This document shows, piece by piece, positions 47,669 to 59,923 of a stretch of 64,000 bases of DNA. A program made the position numbers and the translations under genes. Source of the stretch: Micromussa lordhowensis (Eukaryota > Cnidaria > Anthozoa > Scleractinia > Lobophylliidae); assembly GCA_964020085.1 (NCBI GenBank), contig OZ026597.1, positions 10,988,944 to 11,052,943 of the forward strand. The letters run 5' to 3'. Every line of letters begins with the position of its first letter. Position 1 is the first letter of the stretch. The notes below the pieces were generated by a model, which saw nothing but the letters and a program-made list of their open reading frames with translations, was not told the origin of the DNA and ran no database searches.

Positions 47669-48596
47669 ATGACCGGCAGAGTAAAGCTTAAAGGAAAGCA
47701 CAAGAGAGGCGAGCGCGGCTCGGTGGAGGAAGAACAACAAAGTCTCAAACGTGCAAACATGGCGGACGAAGAAGAAGTCTGCTCAACGAACGATAAAGAA
47801 GTACCAAACACTGACAGCGAAGAAACAGTTCAACAAAGGACCAACATTGAGGAGACTAGTCTCTCGGAATTAAAAGAAATGCTTGTCGACATTCAAATCA
47901 CGGTCTCGGACATTCTTCGCCAGAATTCCAAACTAACAAACGAGGTCACCGAACTACGGAGCGCGTTCCATCAGCAGAAGACAGAATTAACTGCAGTCAA
48001 GATTACACTATCCAAATGATGAAACAACAGGATGACTTGGAAACCGAGCTGGTGGCAGCTAAGAAAAGAATTAGCGAACAAGAGGATGAAATCGCGGAAC
48101 TCTATGATCTTCAAGACGATCTGGAACAATATACAAGAAACAGTTCACTGGAAATCCATGGGTCCCCGAATCTGCCTATACTTCAACAGAGGAGTTTGTC
48201 CTAAAGCTGGCAGGGGCCACAAATGTCGATGTTAAACCGGAGGACATTGAAATTTCACACAAACTTTATAGCAAAGGGGTGAAACCAGTCATCGTGAAAT
48301 TTCAAAATCACAAGGTCAAGTCAAATTTGTACAAGGCAAGGACCAAGTTAAGAAATGTACGGGTATCGGACTTATTTCCTTCCGCGACCGCGGCAACGTG
48401 AGTAGCATCAGAAAGAATTTTCCTCAACGAAAACCTCACTTCATTCAGGCGAGAGCTTTTAAAGCAAGCTAACAAAAAACGAAAAGAAGGATTGTTGGTA
48501 AGTGCATGGTCGATGGACGGGAAAATATTCATTAAAACTTCTCCGGAGGGCCGACCACTCAGAGTATATGATAAAAACGACCTGGAAAATCTTTAA
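47669..48596 (+). pseudogene. LINE ORF1 (coiled-coil RNA-binding protein), broken
   Basis: The N-terminal basic region is followed by a long coiled coil (LKEMLVDIQITVSDILRQNS... and LETELVAAKKRISEQEDEIA), then an RRM-like/CTD part (EDIEISHKLYSKGVKPVIVK, ...KQANKKRKEGLLVSAWSMDG) ending with TAA at about 48596. Lesions: a frame change near 48010, another near 48170, and an in-frame TGA at 48399-48401. Layout matches L1-type ORF1 proteins. Confidence 0.75.
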
Positions 48597-48762
48597 GGCA
48601 GTCGTTATTTGATGTATTATCTTATCAGTATCTGGGGTCAGGAATCAGTCGGAAGCTAGAAGAAGGGAATCTCTTTAACTGTTTTTTATTTGTTTTTCGT
48701 ATCAGTGTGAGTGTTTTGGTTTTATTTACTTTTACTAATTTGTCGTAGGCGGAGTTTTCTGC

Positions 48763-51700
48763 ATGCAAAATAAATTAACCTATGACGTAATATCGCTTAA
48801 TGTTAGGGGAATTAGAGAACAGAGTAAAAGAAGGAGCATCTTTTCGTATCTTAAAGATCAAAAATCTAAATTTTGCTTCTTGCAAGAAACATATTCTGGT
48901 CAGAATGATGAAAACATTTGGAGGAATGAATGGGGAGGTGAAATATTCTTTTCCCATGGCACCAGGCACAGCAAAGGTGTTGGCATTCTAATTCATCCTT
49001 CGGTGCGAGATAAGGTTGAATTTTCTTTCACTGACAAACTGGGAAGAATCGTGTTAATTACTATTGTTATTAATTCTTTAAAGTTATCGCTTTGTAACAT
49101 CTACGCCCCCAGCAATCAAACTGAACAACTAGAATTCTTACAAGAACTAAACAATTGTCTTATAGATAAAGCAGAATTGACTACACTGATAGTAGGTACA
49201 CACTGGAACTGTACTCTCTCAAGGAGCGATAAAGTTGGTGGCAAACCGTGGAAAGCAACAAATTATAGAAATCTTGTCTTGACTACAATGGACATTTTTG
49301 ACCTTATAGACATTCAAAGAGTAAAACATCCAAAGCTACGCAAATACTCTTACGAATCAAAAGCTCTAAAAATGAAATCAAGAATTGATTTTTTCTTGGT
49401 TGCTAAACATCTAGAACAATACGTTAAGAAAAGTGAAATCTATTCCTCAATAGCACCTGACCACAAAGCAATTTACATTTCATTGTCGTGGACTAACCTA
49501 ACACCAAGGGGACCCGGACTTTGGAAGTTTAACAACTCTCTTTTGAATGATGAAGAATATGTCAACAAAATCCGCGAAACATACGCTCAAACTTGCATTT
49601 ATTACTCTGATTCAGTAAACAAACGGCTCTTTTGGGAAATGCTTCAGATGGAAATTAAAGCAGCAACCATTTCTTTTAGTAAAAAGATCGCTAAATCAGC
49701 ATACTGTAGGGAGATGGAAATTAGGCGCCAACTAGATGTGTTAGATGACATCATTTGCAATAACTTTCACTCCTCGGAAATAGACCTGGTCTTAAAAGAA
49801 TTTGATAATCTCAAAACCGAACTTCAATCAATTTATGACAAGAAAGGAATGGCAGCAATTTTTAGATCAAAATGTAGATGGATCGAAAAGGGCGAACGTC
49901 CCACAAAATATTTCTTTAACCTTGAGAAAAAAAATTACATCAAAAAAACTATAACGGAGCTCCAAATGGAGGATGAAACAATTATTAAAAATGAAACGCG
50001 GATCTTAGACGCCATTGAGAATTACTTTAACAACCTATATATGTCAGCAGACAGCACAACACAGGATGATTACAATGAATATATCCAGGATTTGTCTCTC
50101 CCCAGGCTTTCTGATGAACAACGAGATAAAATGGAAGGTTTTTTGACGTACGAAGAATGAAAAAAGGGTTTAGAGACATTTCAAAATGATAAGTCCCCGG
50201 GTGAGGATGGTTTCACGGTAGAGTTTTATCGTTTTTTTTTCGAGCTTCTTTGACATCATTTAATTGCGAGTTTCAATGAGGCTTACGAGGCCAATGAGCT
50301 TATCATCTCTCAAAGAAGAGGAGTTATCACTCTGATACCAAAAGAGGACGGTTCTCTGCTCGATTTATCGAACTGGCGACCAATTATACTTCTTAACGTT
50401 GACACCAAGATCGCTACCAAAGCAATAGCAAAAAGGCTAGAAGCATCGCTGCCAAAGTTAATTAACCATGACCAAACGGGCTTCATTAAAGGACGTTACA
50501 TAGGTGAAAATATCCGATTCCTAATTGATGCCATGGAATATACCAAGGCACACAACATCCCGGGTATTTTGTTATCCCTGGACTTCCGGAAAGCATTTGA
50601 TTCGCTAGAGTGGCCTTTTATAATGAGAACATTAGACGCCTTCAATTTTGGAACGAGCATTAAAAAATGGGTTTGCACCTTTTACACGAACATAGAGAGT
50701 GCAGCATTGAATAATGGCTTTTTAACAAAATGGTTCAGACCGTCTAGAGGTGTCCGCCAAGGATGTCCTTTATCACCGTATCTGTTCATTCTTTCAGCAG
50801 AGATAATGGCTAATAAGCTTAGACAAGATCCCAGCATCAAAGGAATCAAAATATTAGGGAACGAACTGAAGTTAAGTCAATACGCAGACGATACCAATCT
50901 CCTCTGTGCCGATTTGACTTCTGTAGAAAATTCCTTGGAGGTAGTCGAAAATTTTGGAAATTTGGCGGGCCTAAAACTAAATCGTAAGAAAACAAAAGCG
51001 CTTTGGCTGGGAAGATGGGAAAGAAACAAAAGCAACCCTCTGCAATTGAAATGGTTGCATAGTCCGGTAAAAATCTTAGGTATTTATGTCTCGTACGATG
51101 AAAATGGAAATAAGCAAATGAATTTCAACCTTAAACTACGAAAATTGCAAACCAATCTCGACATGTGGAAAGCACGTGATCTTACACTATTTGGGAGAGT
51201 ACTTATAATAAAATCCTTGGGTCTATCACAACTCGTTTATTCAGCTTCAAATCTCAGTGTTCCTAAAGAAATGACTCCGATAATTAAGACAAAATTGTTT
51301 AATTTCCTATGGAAAAACAAAAGAGACAAAATCAAAACAGCCGGGCTTTATCAAGATCGAGAAAAAGGTGGCATACGTATGACGGATGTTGAAATTATGA
51401 TTAAAGCCCTGAGGCTCGCTTGGATCTCAAGGCTTTTGACCCCAGAAATGACAAATTGGAAAGCGATTCCAGACTATTACCTAAACAAAACTGGAGGTTT
51501 AAACTTCCTATTAAGATGCAATTATGACGCAAAATATATAGACGGTCTTCCCTTGTTTTACAAAGATATTCTCACTTTTTTCACCGAGCTGAAAAATCTT
51601 TACAGCTATGACAGTATGCAAGATTTGGTCCTATTTAATAACAAAGAAATTCTCGTCGGAGGAGGACCAGTTTTTATTAAAGAATGGTTTGACAGTAATA

Positions 51701-52488
51701 TTTTGACCATCCGAGACCTGCTGAATAGTAATGGCCAGCTACTGTCTTTACAAGAATTTAATGACAAGTATGGCTGCAACATGAATTTTCTCCAATTTTA
51801 CGAAGTTACCAGTGCAATCCCAAAATATTTAGTAATCAAAGCACGAAATACAGAGCCACTGGAAAATGAAATATATACAAGAAATAACTCTCTGTTTCAG
51901 TTAGATGACTCTACACAATTACAACTAGATAATGCTAAAACTAGAGACTTCTATGGTTTACTAAACCGGAAAATTCACACGGTCCACCAGACTGGTCCAA
52001 TGAATTGGAACAGCAAAACAAGACTAGATGAGAATGCCTGGAAAAAAATTTTCACCTCCCTAAAGAGCATCTGCAAAGAGACCAAATTGAAAGAATTTCA
52101 ATTTAAATTAATCCATAGGATTGTAGTTACCAAAAAAGAGCTTCATCGATATGGTATTAAAACGGATGATGAATGCCTCTACTGTGGTGAGAAAGATTCA
52201 ATTGATCACACTTTTCTTAACTGTCGATTTGTTAAGATTTTCGTAAACAACGTAATTGACTGGTTTAACGCAGCTAACAACTCAAAATTTGCTCCAACAA
52301 TTGAAGAAAAACTTTTTGGTATTACATCAGGCCCATACGAAAAAGGAATATTAAAGAAATTTAATTACACAATATTATTTATGAAATACTACATATACAC
52401 CAGTAAGATGCATAACGAAGCTCTTATCCTTTCTGTCTTTGTTAATAAAGTTTTATCCAAGTACAGAATAGAAAGCTTTGGTCAATAG
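48763..52488 (+). pseudogene. LINE ORF2 (AP-type endonuclease and reverse transcriptase), two in-frame stops
   Basis: A single frame of about 1240 codons interrupted only by TGA at 50158-50160 and TGA at 50251-50253. Endonuclease domain: LNVRGI, QETYSG, NIYAPSNQ, SRIDFFLV, APDHKAI. The motif usually GDxN reads GTHWN, so a catalytic Asp is replaced. RT: NWRPIILLNVD, SLDFRKAFDSLEW (motif A), QGCPLSPYLF (motif B), QYADD (motif C). The C-terminus has a CCHC-like zinc knuckle (CLYCGEKDSIDHTFLNC). The NWRPI/LLNVD signature suits the Tx1/L1 clade. Confidence 0.85.
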
Positions 52489-53282
52489 TTGCGAAAAAAT
52501 GCTCCTCGCATTGTATTGCATAATATAAATTGATTTAAGCGTCTGGATTGGGTTAACTGTTTGTGGGAACTGACTTGGATAAGTTTAACGTAGAAATTTT
52601 AAATTACCTGTTAACGTACATGACAGGACTTTACTTAAAAATCCTTTGAAATTATTTGTGATGGACCAGTTCTGTTAAGACTAATGGATGTCCGAGGATC
52701 TCACAACAAGACAAACGTATATTTTCATAATAACACGTTGGAACGTTTTTGAAAAGTAAACCCAACATTTTGTTTTTTTAATTAAAGCCTCGTGCCAAAA
52801 CATTGCGAAAAATTAAACAATTGCCCGAGAGTCAAGTTACTAAATTTTTTACTATTTGCTATTTTACAATATATAGTACTTCATTGGGGTTATATTTCTC
52901 AGAAAACAATTTCCGCAATTATTTCCCATTAAAACCGTCTTAGGTCTTTCCGAAGATGTGCAAACTTCACTCGAATGTTTCCGAGCATTTGACGAGTTCT
53001 TTAGAAAAATGGCGCGGTTCAAACGAGTCACTACAATGCCTTAAAGTATAACTGAGAATCGTGCATTCCTAGTATTATAACCTTGCGACTACGTATAAAA
53101 CGAGAGAAACTTTTACATTGCTACACTGATTGTTCGACAACATCACTCCTTTCCTGGTAAGATTCTACATGACCTGTTAATTTCCAAATTGAATTTAAGA
53201 TCCATTCTCAAAGTACTTGTTTCTACTTGTTTCAAGGGAAGGCTCCCGTGTTTGTTAGAAATCTCCATAAACCTGAGTCATA

Positions 53283-53650
53283 TACCTTAACTTGAACTTG
53301 AACTTTGAACTTTATTTTTATTTAAACACGGTAAATCTATCAGATAAAATAATATTGAAAATTACAATATACTTTGATCTATATAAACATGGTCTAAAAA
53401 TTTAATTAGTAAAAGAAAGATAAATTAAAGAAATTCTGCTTTACATAGATGCCGTGTGCGTTTTGTCGATTCAGACGAAGAAATCGCGACAACCATTTCG
53501 AAAAGATTTAAGTGATTTTGCTTGCCGCAATTCAGGGGACAAGGTGTTCCAGATAACTGCACCATTATAGCTAAAGCTATTTTTTAGGAAATTGGTGCGG
53601 GGCAATGGAACAGCTAGTTTGTTTTCAGAGTTCCTTAGATGATAAGGTGG
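53283..53650 (-). mobile_element. Short retroposon insertion, probable LINE 3' end
   Basis: About 370 bases present only in unit 2. It starts with CTTGAACTTGAACTTTGAAC (an AAGTTC-rich tail on -) and is flanked on both sides by ACCTTAA, which unit 1 has once (ACACCTTAAGTATACG at about 32876). The duplication and tail indicate retroposition on the - strand. Source family not identified. Confidence 0.6.
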
Positions 53651-54819
53651 ATCACCTTAAGTATACGTTAAGATCAGAGAAGCAGCGAATGTTCCAAGTC
53701 CCGGAAAGAAAATGTTTATCTCAGTTTAATTATAAAGAGAGAGCCTTCGCTTATCCAGAACAACTGTCAATGACCGCCCTACATTTAGAGTTATGATGTT
53801 TCTTTGCAAAAAAGCAAAAACATGATCCCAGTGTAATTTTGCCAAGAGAAAGGTCCGTTCCAGTGCTCTTGCTATCTTGCAAAACTAAACGAAAATGTCA
53901 AAAACTGTTTGAAAAAAAATCCCCTCGGAGTGTATGCATACAAAATGCAGAACTGTTAAATCAACAGTCTGACAAGTCCGACAGCTTCAGCAAGACTAAA
54001 ACCCACTTCCCAGTTTCAAGACATTATGAACGTCTTACTTTTCTTTCTTATATCAGATAAAAAGACAGAAAACCTTACCATTTGAACTGTGAGACTTGGA
54101 TCCTTCTTCTGTAATTTTTCAAAGTGAAGTGAATTTTAAATGTTCACACGCCTCTTTATACCTGTCTTTCCTTTGAGTCTTCAATCCTGTTATACTCGTC
54201 TCCCCTTGTTTTACATCACCAAGGTAATGAGGTCGTATCTGACAGGCGCCCTAAACAAAGCCTCAGGGTGGCGCGTTTTATGCCATTTGTGTTTAACCCG
54301 ACAATCGCACAGGCACTACGAAAGCACTGTGGGCGTCACTGAGATCCAGATGGGTATGTTGGGCACATTTTCAAATCAAACTTTTCCTTATTCGAATTGG
54401 GTTTCTCGTGAATTCAACTTGAAAACGATAGTTTGTTTTCGTTATCTTTTTGGCATCATTGCGGCCCTTCAATCCTCGTTGTTGTCTTTTTTGTTTTTGT
54501 TTTTTGGCTTACTTTTTTTACTTCCAGTACATTTGCACCACAAATTTCATTCAGGAGCTTTAATTCAAGTTGAGCGAAGGATTAAACAAAGGTCAACTTG
54601 TGTCAAGTCTAGGTTCCACTCTTCATTTTAGAAAAAAATCAAAGTGCTCTGAGAGCGAACTCGTGCATTTTTGATTCTGGTTCAAAAGAAAAATTGGGAA
54701 GCAAATGTGGGTGAAAAGTTTAATTTACTGTCTTGCATTGTAAATATTGAAAAATCGAGGCAATACTGTATTAGTGAAAACATTAATCCTTCTCTGTTTA
54801 TCAAATGTTATAAACTTTG

Positions 54820-55306
54820 AATTCGGAAACGACCTTTGACTGATATAAGCCCAGATTGCCACCATCATTTTTTAAACGCGATGTTTGAAGAGTTAGGTGA
54901 AAGGTCTCTGATGAGTGCCTTGGATGGAACGAAACATACGTTTGTCATGCAAGCGATTGTAAAATTCTCACACTTTACTGGAGTTTGAGTCTTGTCGCAA
55001 AATGGTGTTTTCAGGTTCCCTCTTATAAGGACATACAAGGGCACATTCACGATGTTTTCGGTGGAAGTTTCTGATGTAAAGATTATGTCAAATGCAAAGT
55101 CTAAGCGATATTTTCATTTGAAGTTGCAAAGGCGACGAGGAAACGTTGGTTGTTTTCCTTGAGTCGACAGAAATTAGAGAAAATGAAGCAAAAAGAGCAG
55201 AGACAGTCTTCCAGCTGAGTCATACCGATGGTGAAGAATATAGAATGAACAAGTTGTCTAGAGTATCCACAGCGAAGACTGAATATCTAGTTGTGTTACA
55301 GCATTG
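54820..55306 (+). pseudogene. Decayed + strand coding remnant, copy 4
   Basis: Same order of pieces as at 33.9-34.56 kb. The final piece keeps its frame despite a three-base loss and ends ...YLVVLQH with TGA. The earlier part is broken. Confidence 0.35.
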
Positions 55307-56589
55307 ATTTTCATTGGCTTGAACAACAGTGAAAATATTTGAAAGAACTAGCCTGCGAGGGGATCCTGTTAAATAAAATAATACATTTTTCACCCTCTAT
55401 AGTGTATCTAGCACAAAGGGTAATAGGTACCGAGCAAACAATTAAAACAAACAATTCAAATTGAACATAACATTGTTAAGAATCCCAACTGACTGGAGGC
55501 AAACCTGTTGCCTATTTCGGATCTTTTGCTCATGAAACAACAGCCGAAAAACCGGGTGTCCTCGCAGCCGAAAAACACAAAGCGACACGATTGAAGGACG
55601 TATTTGCGAGCTAGGACTTCAATTCAAGCGGATGTCCGATCTTTTCAGACTTTAAATCGGATCTCTTTAGGGTCACTCGTTTCCCCGACCGCTAGTCAAG
55701 GGGAAGGAAGACTGTTTTTAGGAGGTTGGTAGCATTCCAGTGGAAACCACCAGCCAGTCTGTCCGCAAGAGCTTTTTTGGCTATGCCGGATATTTTGATC
55801 TTATCTGATAGTCGGTGCCTAACTTTAGCAACTTGATAAACAACTACACTGAGGACCCGTGAACACTGTGCTGGAAAAACTTGAAAACGCAGCCTTATTT
55901 GTACGGATAGGCTTACCGTCCATAATAATCCGTCACGAGAGCGGACGCTCTTCAAACGAAAACGCCCTTCAAAGTGACAAATCCAAAATGACCGGTGATT
56001 GTTGCGTGTTCAAATTTCTCGTACGTAGTGCGGACGGAAAACATTTTGCGTTTTGAGAACGAAAACATCCTTTTCAAATTTCGTCGGCATGTGTGGAGGG
56101 GACCTGAGAGTTTGCAGTTGCATCATGTGAATAAAATTAAACCTGCTGCTGCATACCTGTATGCAAACGAACTATTGCGTCTGTGTTTTTATGCTTTAGT
56201 CCTTTACTTTGTAGTCCTTGCCGGATATTCACCTCTGTAAATATATATAAGCAATTATTATATGTATAAGCAATTATTGGCCTTCGGCGAATAATTGTTA
56301 ACCTAATCAACGACGTGGGTGTACTGCAAAAATACAATTGTTCAATATCACGTTTTCTTCAAATCACAGTTGTTTTTTTCTCAGAAGGTTTTTAAGTGAT
56401 GTGTTGATTCACATGTGAAAGCACTAAAATGGCTATGGGCAGTTCATAGACAGGCGATTGGAAGGTTTCTGTCCATGTCATCAACGTAGCTTGTGCGATT
56501 AAGAATAAATTTCACTTTCACATTAAACAATAGAAAAAGAGAGAGGGGGCCATACACAGTTCATAACAACTCGAGCTCATTTTTTTTTT

Positions 56590-57269
56590 TTATTCCATCA
56601 ATTTAAATCTCCACTTTTGATTAGTTGAATTGCCTTCCAATGACGAACTCTTGTCCTTTTGTTCTTCCTCAGTAATAGCTCTCTTCTTTCCGCACCACAG
56701 ACCTGGTGGACAGCGCTTTTCAAAGACATCCATTAGCGGACCTTTGCTATGTAGCTCCTTCAGCTTTAGACATCATACATGAGAACTTTTTAAAGGTCTT
56801 CTTTCATTGGTCATCTTCGGTTTGTGCAGTATTGATAGATTTTTGATTGGATAACTCTCGCTTTCCACACAACAATCCAGGTGGACAGCGCTTCTCGAAC
56901 TGCTCGGCCATTTTGTTTGCCTTCAGCCACTTCAGTCGCTTTGTTTTCGTTAGGACCAAATGCTTGTCTTTTCTTTCCACACCATAGACCAGGAGGGCAT
57001 CGCTTTTCAAACGTTTTCATCATGTCTTCCTCTGATACACCACGTTTTTTCCCAGCATCTACTTTGAGATTTTGGTCTTTATCGTCGGGTACTATCGCCT
57101 GTTCCTCGGGAATTCCACGTTTCTTCCCACACCATAGTCCAGGTGGACATCGCTTCTCGAAAGTTTCTACAAATTCGGAAGACGGCTCACTTAAAACAGC
57201 TGTCGACATCTCCATGGAGACATATGGAACATAAAGGATGCGAAGTAAAAGACCAGCAAACATTTTCAT
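56590..57269 (-). pseudogene. CPPGLWC-amide precursor, pseudogene copy 3
   Basis: Signal peptide and first ring intact (MKMFAGLLLRILYVPYVSME...CPPGLWCGKKR), but the acceptor CAG before the ATG is CAT. It shares with copy 2 the deletion fusing VDA to GKKR, the one-base insertion (near 56940) shifting the frame after ATEVAE, and the SSSLEGNSTNQKWRFK tail. Its own lesions are a ring changed to CPPGLLC and a further internal deletion. If expressed it could yield only two rings before the frameshift. Confidence 0.85.
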
Positions 57270-57363
57270 ATGGAAAGTCAAGAAAAAATAATTAATTTTA
57301 TCAGACCGTTAAAGGAAAACAACTACAACCTCAGATCTGTTACTGAAGACGATAAGCTAAATT

Positions 57364-57929
57364 AACACTCAATCATTTAGAAACGAACTTGATCAAAGAA
57401 ATCTGAACTTTTAATTCGCAACGCTTTTATGTCTTGTTTCATGGGTATTTCACATACTCCGAGAGAAATTTGGCTTGATTCATGTCATATTCACATACTG
57501 CTAAGAGTTTGCCGTTATTTTTTCTTGTTTTTCTGGTACACTAGAAAAGTTGTGTGCTATTTCTTATCTGTTTTCACTAACGCGGAATCCATTTACGTAT
57601 TGCAGTTTTCATGGTGATGGAAAATTGTCTAAATTTAATGATATTTTATAAAACAATTTTGCAGTATTTATTATACCCCCTTTTAAATAATGATTTTCAA
57701 GCTTAATTGAAGCCTATTTCATATACTAGCATTTTCGACGTCAAATCGTAAATACAAAGCCTTCAAAATTTGTGTATGAGCTCAACAGGTATAAGAATCG
57801 AATAGAATATTGTCATCAATTAAAAAATACTCTGAAAATGCTCTATGACTGTAAAGAATCAGAGGGGAAAATTCTGAGGTATAACATCCATTCCTTATAG
57901 CTGTAGTAAAACATTTAAACTTCCGATTT
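57364..57929. other. Intergenic, no gene seen
   Basis: Unique AT-rich sequence right of the duplicated locus. One stray minisatellite unit (GAGGTATAACATCCAT) at about 57876-57892. Confidence 0.5.
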
Positions 57930-58236
57930 CAGGTATAACATCCATACCACAGACCTGAGGTATAACATCCATACCACAGACCTGAGGTATAACATCCATA
58001 CCACAGACCTAAAGTGTAACATCCATACCACAGACCTGAGGTATAATATCCATACCTCAGACCTGTGGTATAACATCCATATCTCAGTGCTGAGGTATAA
58101 CATCCATATCTCAGAGCTGAGGTATAACATCCATACCACAGGCCTCAGATATAACATCCATACCACAGACCTGAGGTATAATATCCATACCTCAGACCTG
58201 TGGTATAACATCCATACCAGGGGTACGGATGTTATG
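57930..58236. repeat. 27-bp minisatellite, about 11 units, ending in a hairpin
   Basis: Consensus GGTATAACATCCATACC followed by ACAGACCTGA. Each unit holds a GGTAT/ATACC dyad. Variants carry CCTCAGACCTGT or TCTCAGAGCTGA. The array ends with an inverted partial unit (CATCCATACC then GGGGTACGGATG), forming a hairpin. Confidence 0.9.
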
Positions 58237-58709
58237 GCGATGATTTTTGTCGATAATTAAACGCTGACCTCATTTTCGAACATGTGCAACAAATTCAGAA
58301 CTGTTGTTGAGAATCTTGAGATCTTGAGAATTGAGATCCTTCGCTTGAGTTCGAAATTCCAATGTTCTTGAGAAATTTAATTTTCACTCTATATTATCTA
58401 ACAACAATCGATATGATACGTATTTTGAGTACTTTGAAATGCGCAATATCGCATTTAAGTGAAGGAACCGTTGATTGAAGAACACTCACACTACATCTAG
58501 TTTTAATGTTATCTTCGCTTTTTGTCAACCACTGTTTTGTGCTTGTATTTCTGAGATACAAAGGGTGAATAAAACTAGTAATATTTTGTTAGAACGTTGG
58601 AATTTCATTTTAAGACTTCCGGCTAAATAGGTATAGATTAAGAGAACTTTTAAAAATCTTTCAAGACATATCGTCACTTTTATAGGACTCAAATATGTTC
58701 TAAACAGCT

Positions 58710-58819
58710 CTATATTTGGTATGTCTTGATTTCCCTTAGTATTTTCTCTCGTATCAGTGGTCTCGCTTCTGGAAAAATGCAATGCCTTCCCAGTTTGACT
58801 GTAGCCTTTATTGCTGAGC
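58710..58819 (-). CDS. ParB-like gene, last exon
   Basis: Acceptor TTCTTTGTAG. Reads SAIKATVKLGRHCIFPEARP to ...REIKTYQI and TAG (58710-58712). Phase agrees with exon 7. Confidence 0.6.
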
Positions 58820-59160
58820 CTACAAAGAAAGAGATTTTAGTTAATGTTAAATCCTATCATCTTTAACACAAAATATTGAAATAGTATTATATTGGAGAGT
58901 GATGGGCTAAGAATGATGGGATAGAATGGTCCAGTTTTTCGCAGCTCATAAATTAAAGCTTAATTATGTGTTGGTGAAGGGAAACAAAATTGACTTATTC
59001 TTCTCCTGGTTGGCGTAGTATCACAATGGAAACATACTTGAGATGCCTAATGCTCATGATGTAAGAACTAAATAATGGGAGTAATAATGTTTTTAATAGT
59101 TCGAAGTATTGCCTCACTAGCTCAGATGCTGTACGATGCAAGGCACGTTCTGAGTCTCAC

Positions 59161-59379
59161 CTTTCACTGAATTCTGCACAACAATGACATAGTCAGATGG
59201 TTGGCTGTAGTGACACACAATAAATCCATAGAGAGCTTCTGTTTTTCCTTCCGGAAAGGCACACAAGTTGTGTTTCGATTCATTTGAATCCCAGCATCCA
59301 CAAGGCCTACTTGCTGGTTTTTCTTTAAGCCAGTGACCAAGCACTACCGGCGTAACGGTTTCTGTTAGCGCGTTTGGAT
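59161..59379 (-). CDS. ParB-like gene, exon 7
   Basis: Acceptor CCTTTTAG. Reads DPNALTETVTPVVLGHWLKE, CGCWDSNESKHNLC, YGFIVCHYSQPSDYVIVVQN. Donor AAAG|GTGAG, phase 1 at both ends. Confidence 0.6.
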
Positions 59380-59923
59380 CTAAAAGGAAAAATATCCACA
59401 ATTTTCATAAATACATACTGTGGAAACGTGGCAAAGTGGGATAATCATCATTAAAATGTTACATACTTTACATCTGGATGGCTTCTTAAAAAGTTACCTG
59501 CGCTCGAAGTAGCACTAGATCAATTGCTATCTTTCTCGTATTTCAAGATTTTTTTTATATTTCAGGAAAGCATAATACTTTGAGAAACAATAAGTTTTCA
59601 CTCTGGCTTTACTGAAAAAAGAGTGTCTCTAAGATAAGAATTAGCTTCCCCCTTCTACTGTCTTTATTTTAATGCTTATATATGTGGCAAAGTATGGTCC
59701 ACATTGAACTTAGACTTGGACCATGATGATTTTTTTTAATGTGACTTGTTTTTGGATCTATGCCATTCATAATATAGTCACTGGAAAGCTCCATTTTCAC
59801 CTCAGTTTGCACTACGCTATCGTGTGTTAGAGCCTATTGCCTAGATTGAGGAGCCGGTCATTTCCCTCCTACACATGTACAGTACATCGCAAAAAGAAAT
59901 TGCAGCCGGAAAAACTACATTAC

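Larger units (their letters stand above)
47553..52508 (+). mobile_element. L1/Tx1-type LINE, nearly full length, inactive
   Basis: It begins about 47553 (TATGGAGGGAGAGC...) after ...CCCGCTACAC and ends about 52508 before ATTGTATTGCATAAT. In unit 1 the same flanks are at 31818 and 32127, so about 300 bases of target are missing here, an insertion with target-site deletion. ORF1 and ORF2 follow in order on +. There is no poly(A) tail at the 3' end. Confidence 0.85.
52509..56350. repeat. Long spacer of the tandem locus, copy 2
   Basis: Matches 32.11-35.60 kb. Carries a + strand coding remnant at about 54.7-55.3 kb (last piece open to ...TEYLVVLQH) and the conserved bidirectionally open stretch at 55.69-56.06 kb. 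Confidence 0.65.
42000..57363. repeat. Segmental duplication, unit 2
   Basis: Repeats unit 1 in the same order, interrupted by a LINE (47.55-52.51 kb) and a small insertion (53.28-53.65 kb). The right boundary of the whole duplicated locus is near 57363, where pseudogene copy 3's upstream flank stops matching the others (GATAAGCTAA then new sequence). Confidence 0.8.

Noticed and set aside
57915..58211. 98-residue - strand frame of WMLYLRS repeats
   Set aside because: Translation of the 27-bp minisatellite, whose length is a multiple of three.
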